DNA of 31,066 nt from Bacteroides sp. CAG:530 (lineage in GTDB: Bacteria; Bacteroidota; Bacteroidia; Bacteroidales; Bacteroidaceae). Position numbers and translations under genes: made by a program. The notes under the pieces were generated by a model. It ran no database searches and was not told the origin of the DNA. It saw nothing but the letters and a program-made list of their open reading frames with translations. Below are positions 15,246-23,826 of the stretch, in pieces. Numbering within the stretch: the stretch's first letter is position 1; each line of letters begins with the position of its first letter. The stretch covers positions 1-31,066 of the forward strand of contig FR881177.1 in NCBI GenBank assembly GCA_000434735.1, given 5' to 3'.

Positions 15246-15803
15246 ATGGACATAGGTGTGGTTTCTGTACGTTATGCCAAAGCATTACTGGCCTTTGCCA
15301 AAGAAAATGGTAAAGAAGACCGGGTATATGCAGAGGTAAAAGCATTAGCCGACCATTATGCTCAACTTCCTAAGTTGAAGAAGGCAATAGAGAATCCTGT
15401 GCTGGCCGAAGACGAAAAGCTGAAACTTCTGATAGAAGTGGCAGGCGGCGAAAAAGGCACTAGCGACGAACTGAAACGCTTCTTCCAGTTAGTGCTCCAC
15501 GCACGAAGAGAAAATATGCTGCAATTCATGTTCTGGTCGTATATAGACCTCTACCGTGAAGACAAGCATATCATTACCGGACGACTCATTACGGCTGTCC
15601 CCTCTGAGAAACTGGTAAAGCATATCACGGAGTTGCTGGAACAGAAAACACATGGTTCCGCAGAATTGGAAACTCGCGTCGACCCCGAAATAATCGGAGG
15701 CTACATCATGGAAGTAGCAGGATTAAGACTCGACGCCAGCGTAGCCAATCAGTTGCTGAGAGTAAAACGGCAATTCAGTGAGAGAAACAGAAGAATTGTA
15801 TAA
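15246..15803 (+). CDS. atpH: F1 ATP synthase subunit delta
   Basis: A 185-residue stalk subunit that joins the b dimer to the top of F1. The N-terminal helical bundle begins VSVRYAKALLAFA, the typical delta/OSCP start. The C-terminal part has the family block TRVDPEIIGGYIMEVAGLRLDASV before a basic end. It starts 5 nt after atpF and ends 15 nt before atpA. Confidence 0.96.
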   Translation: MDIGVVSVRYAKALLAFAKENGKEDRVYAEVKALADHYAQLPKLKKAIENPVLAEDEKLKLLIEVAGGEKGTSDELKRFFQLVLHARRENMLQFMFWSYIDLYREDKHIITGRLITAVPSEKLVKHITELLEQKTHGSAELETRVDPEIIGGYIMEVAGLRLDASVANQLLRVKRQFSERNRRIV

Positions 15804-15818
15804 ACCTATTAGAATGTT

Positions 15819-17411
15819 ATGTCAGAAAATACAATAAAACCTAGCGAAGTTTCGGACGTACTTCTGCAACAGCTTAAAGGAATCGACACTTCTTTACAGT
15901 TCGATGAAGTAGGCACAGTGTTGCAGGTGAGCGATGGCGTGGCTCGTATATACGGATTGCGCAACGCCGAGGCGAACGAACTTCTGCAATTTGAAAACGG
16001 TGTCATGGGTACCGTGATGAATCTTGAAGAGGACAACGTGGGTGCCGTATTGCTGGGCCCTACCGACCAAATCAAGGAAGGCATGATTGTTAAGCGTACC
16101 AAGCGCATTGCTTCTATCAATGTAGGCGAAAGTATGCTGGGACGTGTCATCGACCCATTGGGACGACCGCTAGACGGACGAGGAGAAATAGGTGGCGAGT
16201 TGTGCGAAATGCCGTTGGAGCGTAAGGCTCCGGGCGTTATCTTCCGCCAGCCGGTAACAGAACCGCTTCAGACTGGTCTGAAAGCTATCGACGCCATGAT
16301 TCCTATCGGCCGTGGACAGCGAGAATTGATTATCGGCGACCGCCAGACAGGTAAGACCGCCATCGCAATAGATACTATCATCAATCAGCGTTCTAACTAC
16401 GAAGCAGGAAAACCTGTATATTGTATCTACGTAGCTATCGGACAGAAAGGTTCTACTGTAGCAGCCTTGGTAAACGCTCTGCGCGAAAAAGGTGCCATGG
16501 ATTACACCGTGGTAGTAGCAGCTACTGCATCCGACCCTGCTGCTTTACAGTATTTCGCCCCGTTTGCCGGTGCAGCTATCGGCGAGTACTTCCGCGACAC
16601 CGGCCGTCACGCCCTTGTGGTTTACGACGACCTTTCAAAACAGGCAGTTGCCTATCGTGAAGTATCACTGATTTTGCGTCGTCCGTCAGGACGTGAAGCA
16701 TATCCGGGCGATATCTTCTACTTGCACAGCCGTCTGTTGGAACGTGCGGCTAAGATTATCAGCCAGCAAGAAGTTGCCGAGCAGATGAACGACCTCCCAG
16801 CAAGCCTTAAAGGCAAAGTAAAAGCAGGTGGTTCGCTCACAGCATTGCCTATTATCGAAACACAGGCAGGCGACGTATCTGCATACATCCCTACCAACGT
16901 GATTTCTATTACCGACGGACAGATATTCTTGGAAACAGATTTGTTCAACCAAGGTTTCCGTCCTGCCATCAACGTAGGAATCTCAGTATCTCGTGTAGGT
17001 GGTAGCGCACAGGTAAAGAGTATGAAGAAAGTAGCCGGAACACTGAAGATTGACCAAGCTCAGTATCGTGAACTTGAAGCATTCTCTAAGTTCAGCAGCG
17101 ATATGGACCCAGTTACCGCTATGGCAATCGACCGTGGACGTAAGAACAATCAGCTGTTGATTCAGCCCCAATACAGCCCTATGCCGGTAGGCGAACAGGT
17201 AGCTATCCTATACTGCGGTACACACAGTTTGATGCGCGATATTCCTATCAGCAAGGTACGCGCATTTCAGGATACATTCCTCGACGCTATGCGTGCCGAC
17301 CATCAGGCAGATGTTCTCGACGTATTGGCTTCTGGTAAAATCAGCGACGACATTACGGCTATTATAGAGAAAGTTGCGGCACAGGTAGCCGGTCAGTACA
17401 AAGAAAAATAA
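15819..17411 (+). CDS. atpA: F1 ATP synthase subunit alpha
   Basis: The 530-residue non-catalytic nucleotide-binding subunit of F1. Visible: Walker A GDRQTGKT (173-180), the YDDLSKQAVAYREVSLILRRP block, and SVSRVGGSAQ, which carries the arginine finger reaching the catalytic beta site. It is slightly longer than E. coli alpha (513 residues). It is followed after 6 nt by atpG. Confidence 0.98.
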   Translation: MSENTIKPSEVSDVLLQQLKGIDTSLQFDEVGTVLQVSDGVARIYGLRNAEANELLQFENGVMGTVMNLEEDNVGAVLLGPTDQIKEGMIVKRTKRIASINVGESMLGRVIDPLGRPLDGRGEIGGELCEMPLERKAPGVIFRQPVTEPLQTGLKAIDAMIPIGRGQRELIIGDRQTGKTAIAIDTIINQRSNYEAGKPVYCIYVAIGQKGSTVAALVNALREKGAMDYTVVVAATASDPAALQYFAPFAGAAIGEYFRDTGRHALVVYDDLSKQAVAYREVSLILRRPSGREAYPGDIFYLHSRLLERAAKIISQQEVAEQMNDLPASLKGKVKAGGSLTALPIIETQAGDVSAYIPTNVISITDGQIFLETDLFNQGFRPAINVGISVSRVGGSAQVKSMKKVAGTLKIDQAQYRELEAFSKFSSDMDPVTAMAIDRGRKNNQLLIQPQYSPMPVGEQVAILYCGTHSLMRDIPISKVRAFQDTFLDAMRADHQADVLDVLASGKISDDITAIIEKVAAQVAGQYKEK

Positions 17412-17417
17412 TTCATC

Positions 17418-18287
17418 ATGGCATCACTGAAAGAAGTTAAAGGAAGAATAAACTCCATAAACGGTACGCTGAAAATCACTTCGGCTATGAAAATGGTGGC
17501 TTCTGCCAAACTGCATAAGGCGCAAGAGGCGATAGAGAACATGCTTCCTTACGAGCGCAGATTGCATAATATGCTTACCGATTTTCTGTCGGGCGGACTC
17601 ACCGTTGAGTCGCCTTACACGGTAGCAAACGATTTGCATAAAGTGGCAGTGGTGGTTTTCGCTTCGAATAGTAGCTTGTGTGGTGGATTCAACGCTAATG
17701 TAATCCGTCATCTTGGGGAATTAGTAGAAGAATACGAACCCAAAGTGGGGAAAGACAACATCTTGGTGTATCCGGTTGGCAAAAAAGTGGCAGAGGCCGT
17801 AAAGAAAATGGGACTGAAGTCTATGGGCGATTTCCAGCATCTGAGCGGCAAGCCTAATTATGCCGAAGCGTCTAACTTGGCTCAAGAGCTGATGGATAAG
17901 TTCACAAACGGAGAGATACAAAAGGTGATTTTGCTGTATAATCATTTCAAGTCGACTTCTTCGCAAGTCTTGACTAAAGAAACCTTCTTGCCTATTGATC
18001 TGAAAACGGAAGGAGAAAACGGAAACGGCGTAATGCCCGATTATATAGTAGAGCCTTCGGCCGAACAAGTAACACGCGAATTGTTACCTAAGGTACTTCG
18101 CGTAAAGATCTATTCGGTAACCCTCGACTCCGCTGCTGCCGAGCACGCTGCACGTACCATAGCCATGCAGGTGGCTACGGACAATGCCAACGACCTGATA
18201 CAGGAGTTGACATTGCAGTACAACAAGACACGTCAGCAGGCCATCACAAACGAATTGCTTGATATAGTAGGCGGTTCGATGGCGTAA
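17418..18287 (+). CDS. atpG: F1 ATP synthase subunit gamma
   Basis: The 289-residue rotor shaft of F1. The N-terminal helix has RINSINGTLKITSAMKMVAS (the conserved T-AM-MVA motif), the middle has NSSLCGGFNAN, and the C-terminal helix has NANDLIQELTLQYNKTRQ and ITNELLDIVGG. It is full length and the last gene of the operon, followed by a strong terminator. Confidence 0.97.
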   Translation: MASLKEVKGRINSINGTLKITSAMKMVASAKLHKAQEAIENMLPYERRLHNMLTDFLSGGLTVESPYTVANDLHKVAVVVFASNSSLCGGFNANVIRHLGELVEEYEPKVGKDNILVYPVGKKVAEAVKKMGLKSMGDFQHLSGKPNYAEASNLAQELMDKFTNGEIQKVILLYNHFKSTSSQVLTKETFLPIDLKTEGENGNGVMPDYIVEPSAEQVTRELLPKVLRVKIYSVTLDSAAAEHAARTIAMQVATDNANDLIQELTLQYNKTRQQAITNELLDIVGGSMA

Positions 18288-18300
18288 ATCTTATAAAAAC

Positions 18301-18352
18301 AAGCCTCTCAGTTTAATCTTACGTAATGGTAGATAACTGAGAGGCTTTTTTT
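18301..18352 (+). terminator. Intrinsic terminator of the ATP synthase operon
   Basis: A perfect 13-bp stem (AAGCCTCTCAGTT / AACTGAGAGGCTT), a 21-nt loop, and a run of seven T. Confidence 0.9.
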
Positions 18353-18545
18353 GTGGTTATTTTGCCCAAATCTGCATATAGAAACCCACTCTTTCTTATT
18401 CGAATCAATTCCTTTCGCAAAAGGAATGCTACCTTTTGTAATTTAACGTTTTTGATTCAACGGTTCTTAATCTTAATCATAAGCAAAGTAGACTAAATTA
18501 ATGCTTATTTTTACTACTAACTAATACCATGAAAGGTTTAATCAT

Positions 18546-18736
18546 TATAGTGGTTTATTATAGTTGTCTCAAACAAATCTCTATACTTAACCTAAGTATA
18601 TAAAAACTTAGCCTAAGAATATATATACTCAACTTAAGTTTATACATTCTTAGGCTTAGTTTATAGATTTTCTGCTAATGGAGTTAACTTTTTGTTGTGG
18701 AGACAAACTATTTTCTATACGAACTATATCACTATA
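18546..18736. repeat. Roughly 190-bp imperfect inverted repeat (foldback element)
   Basis: Paired segments in mirrored order: TATAGTG (18546-18552) with CACTATA (18730-18736); TAGTTGTCTC (18561-18570) with GAGACAAACTA (18700-18710, one extra base); ACTTAGCCTAAGAAT (18606-18620) with ATTCTTAGGCTTAGT (18646-18660, one mismatch). The pairs share a centre near 18633-18641. It could be a degraded MITE-like element, a structured RNA or a protein-binding site; I cannot tell which. Confidence 0.55.
18585..18668. repeat. Four tandem 21-bp repeats with palindromic cores
   Basis: Copies at 18585-18605, 18606-18626, 18627-18647 and 18648-18668 with no gaps. Each has a core close to CTTAGCCTAAG followed by an A/T-only tail (for example TATATAAA, AATATATA, TTTATACA). 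Copy 3 contains the perfect palindrome AACTTAAGTT. The 21-bp period equals two helical turns, so all cores face the same side of the DNA. Confidence 0.65.
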
Positions 18737-18743
18737 GACGTTT

Positions 18744-18795
18744 AAACTAAAACACCCCACTGACCTTAAGCGTTATGCTTAAAATCAGTGGGGTA
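18744..18795 (-). terminator. Intrinsic terminator of the minus-strand lipoprotein gene
   Basis: Outer stem ACCCCACTGA / TCAGTGGGGT (18754-18763 with 18785-18794), an inner stem TTAAGC / GCTTAA separated by 2-nt internal bulges, and a 5-nt loop. Read on the minus strand it is followed by GTTTTAGTTT. Confidence 0.75.
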
Positions 18796-18838
18796 TATGG
18801 CTTGAGGTAAAATTCTACCTAAGATGATTAAAAATCAC

Positions 18839-19792
18839 TTATTGAATCTTAGTTACAGCAAATCTACTTTCTGAATCATTTATTTCAAATGCGTGCCAAG
18901 TAAGATATATAAATCTAAAATCTTTATCAATACACCAATTAAGAGTCTTTTCAGAATTACTCCATTCTATATCATAATAAGGCACAAAATTAGCTCCTCG
19001 CATAATACTTCTCTCAGCCCATGAACCGGTATAATCGTCTTTAGAAGGCTCACCAATCTGTCCGCCCATAGGATAGTGAATTTCTGTATGTATATCAGCA
19101 TCTCCATTTTCATGAAGAGTTATTTTATAATTGTTTTTATACTTAATCGGCCCATCAGTGTTGCCATAATAAGTTTTCTCTATTGAGAATGTTACTACGA
19201 TATCTTGAGCATCAACTCCTTGATTTGACATTTCGCTATCAGTAGCTTCTAAGCTTTGGTCAGCTTCTTCATCTTCATCGCTTTCGAAGAATTGTCCGGC
19301 GAAATCAAAATTGATAATTTCAACACCTGTTACCGACTTTAGATCTTTTTTCAGCTTATCAGCTTCATCTTTGTCGTCAGTAGTATAATGGAATGCAAAT
19401 TCTTTCTGCGTTCCTGGGGCAGATGACATCATATCAAGTAATTTTTCTGAGGCCTTTTGAGCACCTTTATCAGTGGCGCCAGGAGTGAAATCATAATCAA
19501 GCTGAGTTCCATCTTCAGTGAGCAATCTCAATTCAAATGTCGAACCCTGACAATTGCCAAAAGAGAGTCGTTTTACATTCGACAATGTTACGTAGACCTT
19601 AAAATTCCACTGTCCGTGTTTCTCTTCTACAGATACTGTAGATGATTTAGATGTCACTATTGCAGCAAGTTCTGACTGTTCGCCACTAACGCAAGAGTTT
19701 GTGTGTTGAATAGTAAAATCAGAAGAATTGCCACCACAAGAACTCATTGCCATAAATAATAACAATGCAAATAGATTTAATAAATACTTCAT
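18839..19792 (-). CDS. Acidic lipoprotein of unknown function
   Basis: A 317-residue predicted lipoprotein with signal MKYLLNLFALLLFMAMSSC (lipobox MSSC, Cys19). The mature N-terminal half has beta-rich stretches, then an Asp/Glu-rich linker (about 168-185, ESDEDEEADQ), then a C-terminal part with repeated aromatic beta strands (WSNSEKTLNW, FRFIYLTWHAFEI). I do not recognise a family or catalytic motif. The +2 to +5 residues after Cys (GGNS) do not fit the charged surface-export signal of Bacteroidetes, so a periplasmic location is more likely. No clear promoter was found in the 86 nt separating it from the MATE gene stop upstream. It has its own terminator. Confidence 0.75.
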   Translation of the reverse strand: MKYLLNLFALLLFMAMSSCGGNSSDFTIQHTNSCVSGEQSELAAIVTSKSSTVSVEEKHGQWNFKVYVTLSNVKRLSFGNCQGSTFELRLLTEDGTQLDYDFTPGATDKGAQKASEKLLDMMSSAPGTQKEFAFHYTTDDKDEADKLKKDLKSVTGVEIINFDFAGQFFESDEDEEADQSLEATDSEMSNQGVDAQDIVVTFSIEKTYYGNTDGPIKYKNNYKITLHENGDADIHTEIHYPMGGQIGEPSKDDYTGSWAERSIMRGANFVPYYDIEWSNSEKTLNWCIDKDFRFIYLTWHAFEINDSESRFAVTKIQ

Positions 19793-19878
19793 AATGTAAC
19801 TTTTTAGTTTGTATTAAAATAATAAAATGATATCATATTGAGCACAACGTAAAGACATTGAGCAAATTGAATTATTTG

Positions 19879-21303
19879 TTACTTGCAAATCTTCCGCATC
19901 CACCGCTCACGAAGCAATCTGATAAGGAAGATTATTCCGCGGAAACAAAGCTCGGTGCACATGGCTATCCAGACACCTTTCAGGCCCATCGTGGGAGCTA
20001 ATATTACGGCTAACGACAGACGCACCGCCCAGATGCTGAAGAAACTCATCAGGCAGGGGATGAATGTATCGGCTGCACCTACAAATACGCCGTACGATAC
20101 TAATGAGGCTGCAAAAAATGGCTCGGCGAAGGCTTCAATACGTAACGCCATTACACCCAACTGACGGATTTCTTCGACGGGAGTCATCAATCCGATTATC
20201 TGTGGTGCGAAAACGTACATGATAAGCCCCATGAATCCCATCACTATCATACCCATCAAAACGGTGATACGGGCGAAACTGCGTGTAAGTCGCACTCGTT
20301 TGGCTCCCATACTCTGGCCGATAAGTGTAGTGGCGGCATCGGCAATACCATAACCGGGCATGTAGCAAAGGCTTTCGGCAGTAATGCCAAACGAGTTGGC
20401 AGCTATGGCGAAAACACCGAGAGGTGCCACGATAACTGTGGTCATAATCTGTGCGCCACATATCACGATGTGTTCTATTCCCATGGGGAAGCCTATTCTG
20501 AGGGCTTTTTTCAGCGTGGACTTGGCTGGGCGGAAGCTGCCTTTCTCTACTTTCAGACCGAGCTCTTTAGAACGACTCAGCAGATACCACAGCAATATAC
20601 CCGTAACAATAGTCTCGGCTAACGCTGTGCCCAAAGCGGCTCCTTCTACTCCGAAGCCGGCTCCGGGTACAAAGAACGACATGCCGCACAAGTGCATTTC
20701 GCGCGAAGGGAATATCAAGAAGAAGTTAAAAATGATGTCGAGAATACACATCACTACTCCCATCAAGCTGGGGATATGCATGTTGCCGCTACATCTTAGC
20801 ATACCTCCGGCCAAGTAATTCATCTGCAGGGCTGGCAAGAAAAGTGAAAAGATAAGGAAATAAAGCGAAGCGTCTCTGCATATAGACTCGTCGCCTCCTA
20901 ACCATCCGGGCAAGAAGGGACTTATGGCAACTCCTAATGCAGCCAAAATCAGGCTATAAATCATGATGGCAGTAAGCGACTGACGCAATACGGCTCTGGC
21001 ACCGCTCATATCGCCGGCACCAATGCAGTGCGCCACTTGCACGGAGAATCCCATACCTCCCGCTCCGCACAGTCCGAAGAAAAGCCATGTGGTAGTTGAG
21101 ATCAATCCGATAGACGCAGCACCTTCGGCTCCAAGGCTACCTACCATCGACGCGTCGATGTATTGCATTATAATGGCTGATAATTGTGCGATGATGGCTG
21201 GAATACTGAGGTACACAGTCAGCTGTAGTTGTTGTGCCACGGTCATCGGCTTTCGCTCACGAATAAGTGCGAGCAGCATATCAGTTTTCTCGGCTTGTTT
21301 CAT
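19879..21303 (-). CDS. MATE family efflux transporter
   Basis: A 474-residue inner-membrane protein with about 12 hydrophobic segments in two halves. Family features include the N-terminal SIPAIIAQLSAIIMQYIDASM stretch, followed by VGSLGAEG, and the second-half block IGFPMGIEHIV with GYGIADAATTLIGQSMGA. MATE proteins export cationic or polyaromatic compounds by exchange with protons or sodium; the substrate is unknown here. Transcribed from the minus strand, with PBP1a upstream and the acidic lipoprotein downstream. No promoter is clear in the 128-nt gap before it, so it may be read through from the PBP gene. Confidence 0.9.
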   Translation of the reverse strand: MKQAEKTDMLLALIRERKPMTVAQQLQLTVYLSIPAIIAQLSAIIMQYIDASMVGSLGAEGAASIGLISTTTWLFFGLCGAGGMGFSVQVAHCIGAGDMSGARAVLRQSLTAIMIYSLILAALGVAISPFLPGWLGGDESICRDASLYFLIFSLFLPALQMNYLAGGMLRCSGNMHIPSLMGVVMCILDIIFNFFLIFPSREMHLCGMSFFVPGAGFGVEGAALGTALAETIVTGILLWYLLSRSKELGLKVEKGSFRPAKSTLKKALRIGFPMGIEHIVICGAQIMTTVIVAPLGVFAIAANSFGITAESLCYMPGYGIADAATTLIGQSMGAKRVRLTRSFARITVLMGMIVMGFMGLIMYVFAPQIIGLMTPVEEIRQLGVMALRIEAFAEPFFAASLVSYGVFVGAADTFIPCLMSFFSIWAVRLSLAVILAPTMGLKGVWIAMCTELCFRGIIFLIRLLRERWMRKICK

Positions 21304-21371
21304 TGAATTCTTTGTTTAATGTAATTCTTATACGTATCAGATTTATCTACGTTCTCCAACCCGTTCTGCAC

Positions 21372-21400
21372 GATAAAGGCTGCCTTTATCAGACAGCCTT
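21372..21400 (-). terminator. Possible weak terminator after the PBP1a gene
   Basis: Two mutually exclusive stems share bases: AAGGCTG / CAGCCTT (21376-21382 with 21394-21400) and GATAAAGG / CCTTTATC (21372-21379 with 21383-21390). Only three T follow on the minus strand, so termination is probably partial. Confidence 0.35.
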
Positions 21401-21431
21401 CACCAAGCCCAAACGAATATATTCGCTTATA

Positions 21432-23759
21432 TTATTTAAAGAACACGTCGTCCAAACGGCTGGAGTTCTCTTCTTCTATCTCTGTGAGTTTATCCTTGCA
21501 TGGGTCGAAATCTTCGGGGATATTAAATACATCATCTTGAGAGTATCCCAAAGATTTGTCGGCAAATACCTTCTGCATATAGAGCGACCATACCGGAAGC
21601 GCCATTGACGCACCCTGTCCGTTAAGCATGGTGTCGAAGTGAATATCGCGGTCTTCGCCTCCTACCCAACAGCCGGAGACCAAAGAAGGTGTGAATCCCA
21701 TAAACCATCCGTCGGAGTTATCGTTAGTAGTACCTGTCTTACCTCCCATATCTGCTGTAATTCCGTAAAGGCGACGCACACGGTTACCGGTTCCTTCATT
21801 TATTACGGCACGCAGCATTACAAGCATCTTATATGCGCTCGATTCGCTGATTACTTCATCTACCTGTGGGGTGAATGTAGAGATTACGTTTCCTTCATTG
21901 TCTTCGATGCGTGTAACGAAGAGAGGAGCCGTACGAATACCTCGATTGGCGAATGCTGTATAAGCACTAACCATCTCGCCTACAGAAATCTCGCATGGGC
22001 CCAAACAGAGTGATACGGTAGGCTGTATGTCTTTATTCAGCACTCCGAATGAATGAATAAGTCTAACCAATGAATACGGGCTGAGTTTACTCATCAAATA
22101 AGCTGAGATCCAGTTATTAGAGTTGGCCAATCCCCACTTCAGAGTAACTATTTCTCCGTAATGCGACTTAGAGCTGTTACGCGGCGACCACGGACGACCG
22201 TTCTCGTCGAACAAGGTCTGCTCTACGTTTCTCACTACATCGCATGGCGAGAATCCGTTCTCCATAGCCAACGCATACAAGTAAGGCTTAACGGTAGATC
22301 CTACCTGACGGCGTCCTACCATGGCCATATCATACTGGAAATAATTATAGTTAGGTCCGCCCACATAGGCTTTCACGTAACCAGTAATAGGATCCATCGA
22401 CATAAATCCTGCACGAAGGAAATGCTTATAATAGCGAATAGAATCGAGCGGAGTCATAATGGTATCCTTATCGCCATCCCAAGAGAAAACAGACATCTCA
22501 TGCTTGGTGTTGAACGCCTTTTGAATCTCGGCTTCAGAACATCCGGCAGCCTTCATTTCACGATAGCGGTCGGACTGACGTACAGAACGTTCCAATATCT
22601 TGTTTACATCCTCTGTAGAAAGTTCGCGTGTATAAGGAGCAGTCTTACGTCCTGCCTTTTCCTTAAAGAAACGCGGCTGCAGATACTTGGCAACGTGCTC
22701 ATACACCGCTTCTTCAGCATACTGCTGCATACGAGAATTGATAGTGGTATAGATTTTCAGTCCGTCATTATATATATTATAATGCGAACCGTCTTTCTTC
22801 TTGTTCTTGGCGCACCAGCCAAACAGAGGATTATTTTTCCAAGAGATAGAATCTTCATAGAACTGCTGCATCTGCCATCCACGGTAATCGCTTTTCTTTG
22901 GTTCTTTGGCAGTCATGATTTTACGCAGATATTCACGGAAATAAGTCGCCAATCCGTCTTTATGGTCTACGGGCTGGAACTTAAGCACCAGAGGCAACGC
23001 CTGCAGAGAGTCGCATTCGGCTTGCGTCAGATATCCGGCCTTACGCATCTGGTCGAGCACCGTGTTGCGTCGGCCGCGAGAGCGTTCGTTAAAACGGCGC
23101 GGGTTATATAACGACGGGTTCTTACACATACCTATCAATGTAGCAGCCTCTTCAATACTCAAGTCGCGCGGGTTCTTGGCGAAATAAGTCTTGGCTGCGG
23201 TCTTGATACCCACCGCATTGTTCAGGAAGTCGAACTTATTGAGATACATTGTCAATATCTCCTCTTTAGTATAGTAGCGTTCCAGTTTTACTGCTATCAC
23301 CCACTCTATCGGTTTCTGAAGCAGACGCTCCATCATATCATCGGCAGCAGGCGAAAAGAACTGCTTGGCCAACTGCTGCGTAATGGTACTACCTCCACCG
23401 GCATTTTTCTGCATGAGCACGCCTCGCTTTATCAAAGCACGGAAAAACGCACGCATGTCTATACCAGAATGCTCGCTGAAACGAACATCCTCTGTTGCCA
23501 CCAACGCCTTGATAAGATGCGGCGACAAATCGTCATAACCTACATAAACACGGTTTTCCTTACTATACGACCATGTTCCGAGCAACTGTCCGTCGTCGGA
23601 GATGATTTGAGTAGCGAATTTCAGATTCGGATTTTCCAGTTCTTCAACCGGAGGTACATAACCTATCCATCCTTTAGCGATGGCAGTAAATATCAAAGTT
23701 ACGCCTAATACGGCCAACACAAGGAGCGACCACAATACGCCTATAAAAGTCTTTCTCAT
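21432..23759 (-). CDS. mrcA: Class A penicillin-binding protein (PBP1a type)
   Basis: A 775-residue bifunctional enzyme that polymerises and crosslinks peptidoglycan, anchored by one N-terminal TM (about 7-28). The GT51 domain shows the catalytic EDVRFSEHSGID (E90 onward), GGGSTITQQLAKQ (121-133) and the ERYYTKEEILTMYLN stretch. The transpeptidase domain has STVK (488-491, nucleophile S488), SNN (547-549) and KTGT (674-677), all intact. The length fits PBP1a without extra domains. A full -7 match (TAATTTTG on the minus strand) lies 32 nt before the start, so it can be transcribed on its own. Gene symbol by family; the Bacteroidales name may differ. Confidence 0.95.
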   Translation of the reverse strand: MRKTFIGVLWSLLVLAVLGVTLIFTAIAKGWIGYVPPVEELENPNLKFATQIISDDGQLLGTWSYSKENRVYVGYDDLSPHLIKALVATEDVRFSEHSGIDMRAFFRALIKRGVLMQKNAGGGSTITQQLAKQFFSPAADDMMERLLQKPIEWVIAVKLERYYTKEEILTMYLNKFDFLNNAVGIKTAAKTYFAKNPRDLSIEEAATLIGMCKNPSLYNPRRFNERSRGRRNTVLDQMRKAGYLTQAECDSLQALPLVLKFQPVDHKDGLATYFREYLRKIMTAKEPKKSDYRGWQMQQFYEDSISWKNNPLFGWCAKNKKKDGSHYNIYNDGLKIYTTINSRMQQYAEEAVYEHVAKYLQPRFFKEKAGRKTAPYTRELSTEDVNKILERSVRQSDRYREMKAAGCSEAEIQKAFNTKHEMSVFSWDGDKDTIMTPLDSIRYYKHFLRAGFMSMDPITGYVKAYVGGPNYNYFQYDMAMVGRRQVGSTVKPYLYALAMENGFSPCDVVRNVEQTLFDENGRPWSPRNSSKSHYGEIVTLKWGLANSNNWISAYLMSKLSPYSLVRLIHSFGVLNKDIQPTVSLCLGPCEISVGEMVSAYTAFANRGIRTAPLFVTRIEDNEGNVISTFTPQVDEVISESSAYKMLVMLRAVINEGTGNRVRRLYGITADMGGKTGTTNDNSDGWFMGFTPSLVSGCWVGGEDRDIHFDTMLNGQGASMALPVWSLYMQKVFADKSLGYSQDDVFNIPEDFDPCKDKLTEIEEENSSRLDDVFFK

Positions 23760-23791
23760 GAATATAATATATGATTCTTGTTTTGAAAGTG

Positions 23792-23799
23792 CAAAATTA
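23792..23799 (-). promoter_or_regulatory. -7 box upstream of the PBP1a gene
   Basis: On the minus strand this reads TAATTTTG (TAnnTTTG). No good -33 TTTG is seen at the expected distance. Confidence 0.4.
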
Positions 23800-23826
23800 T
23801 ATAAAACCTATGTAATAAACGAATTA

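Larger units (their letters stand above)
18353..18838. other. Gene-free region between convergent atpG and lipoprotein gene
   Basis: An AT-rich stretch of 486 nt with no credible ORF. It holds a small hairpin (18408-18427, stem ATTCCTTT / AAAGGAAT), a four-copy 21-bp tandem repeat inside a long imperfect inverted repeat, and the minus-strand terminator of the lipoprotein gene. Both flanking genes point into it, so it is not an obvious promoter region. Confidence 0.7.

Noticed and set aside
22161..23111. A 316-codon plus-strand ORF opposite the PBP1a gene
   Set aside because: It is antisense to a gene with all catalytic motifs intact. The Arg/Ile/His-rich translation with no motif is what a shadow frame gives.
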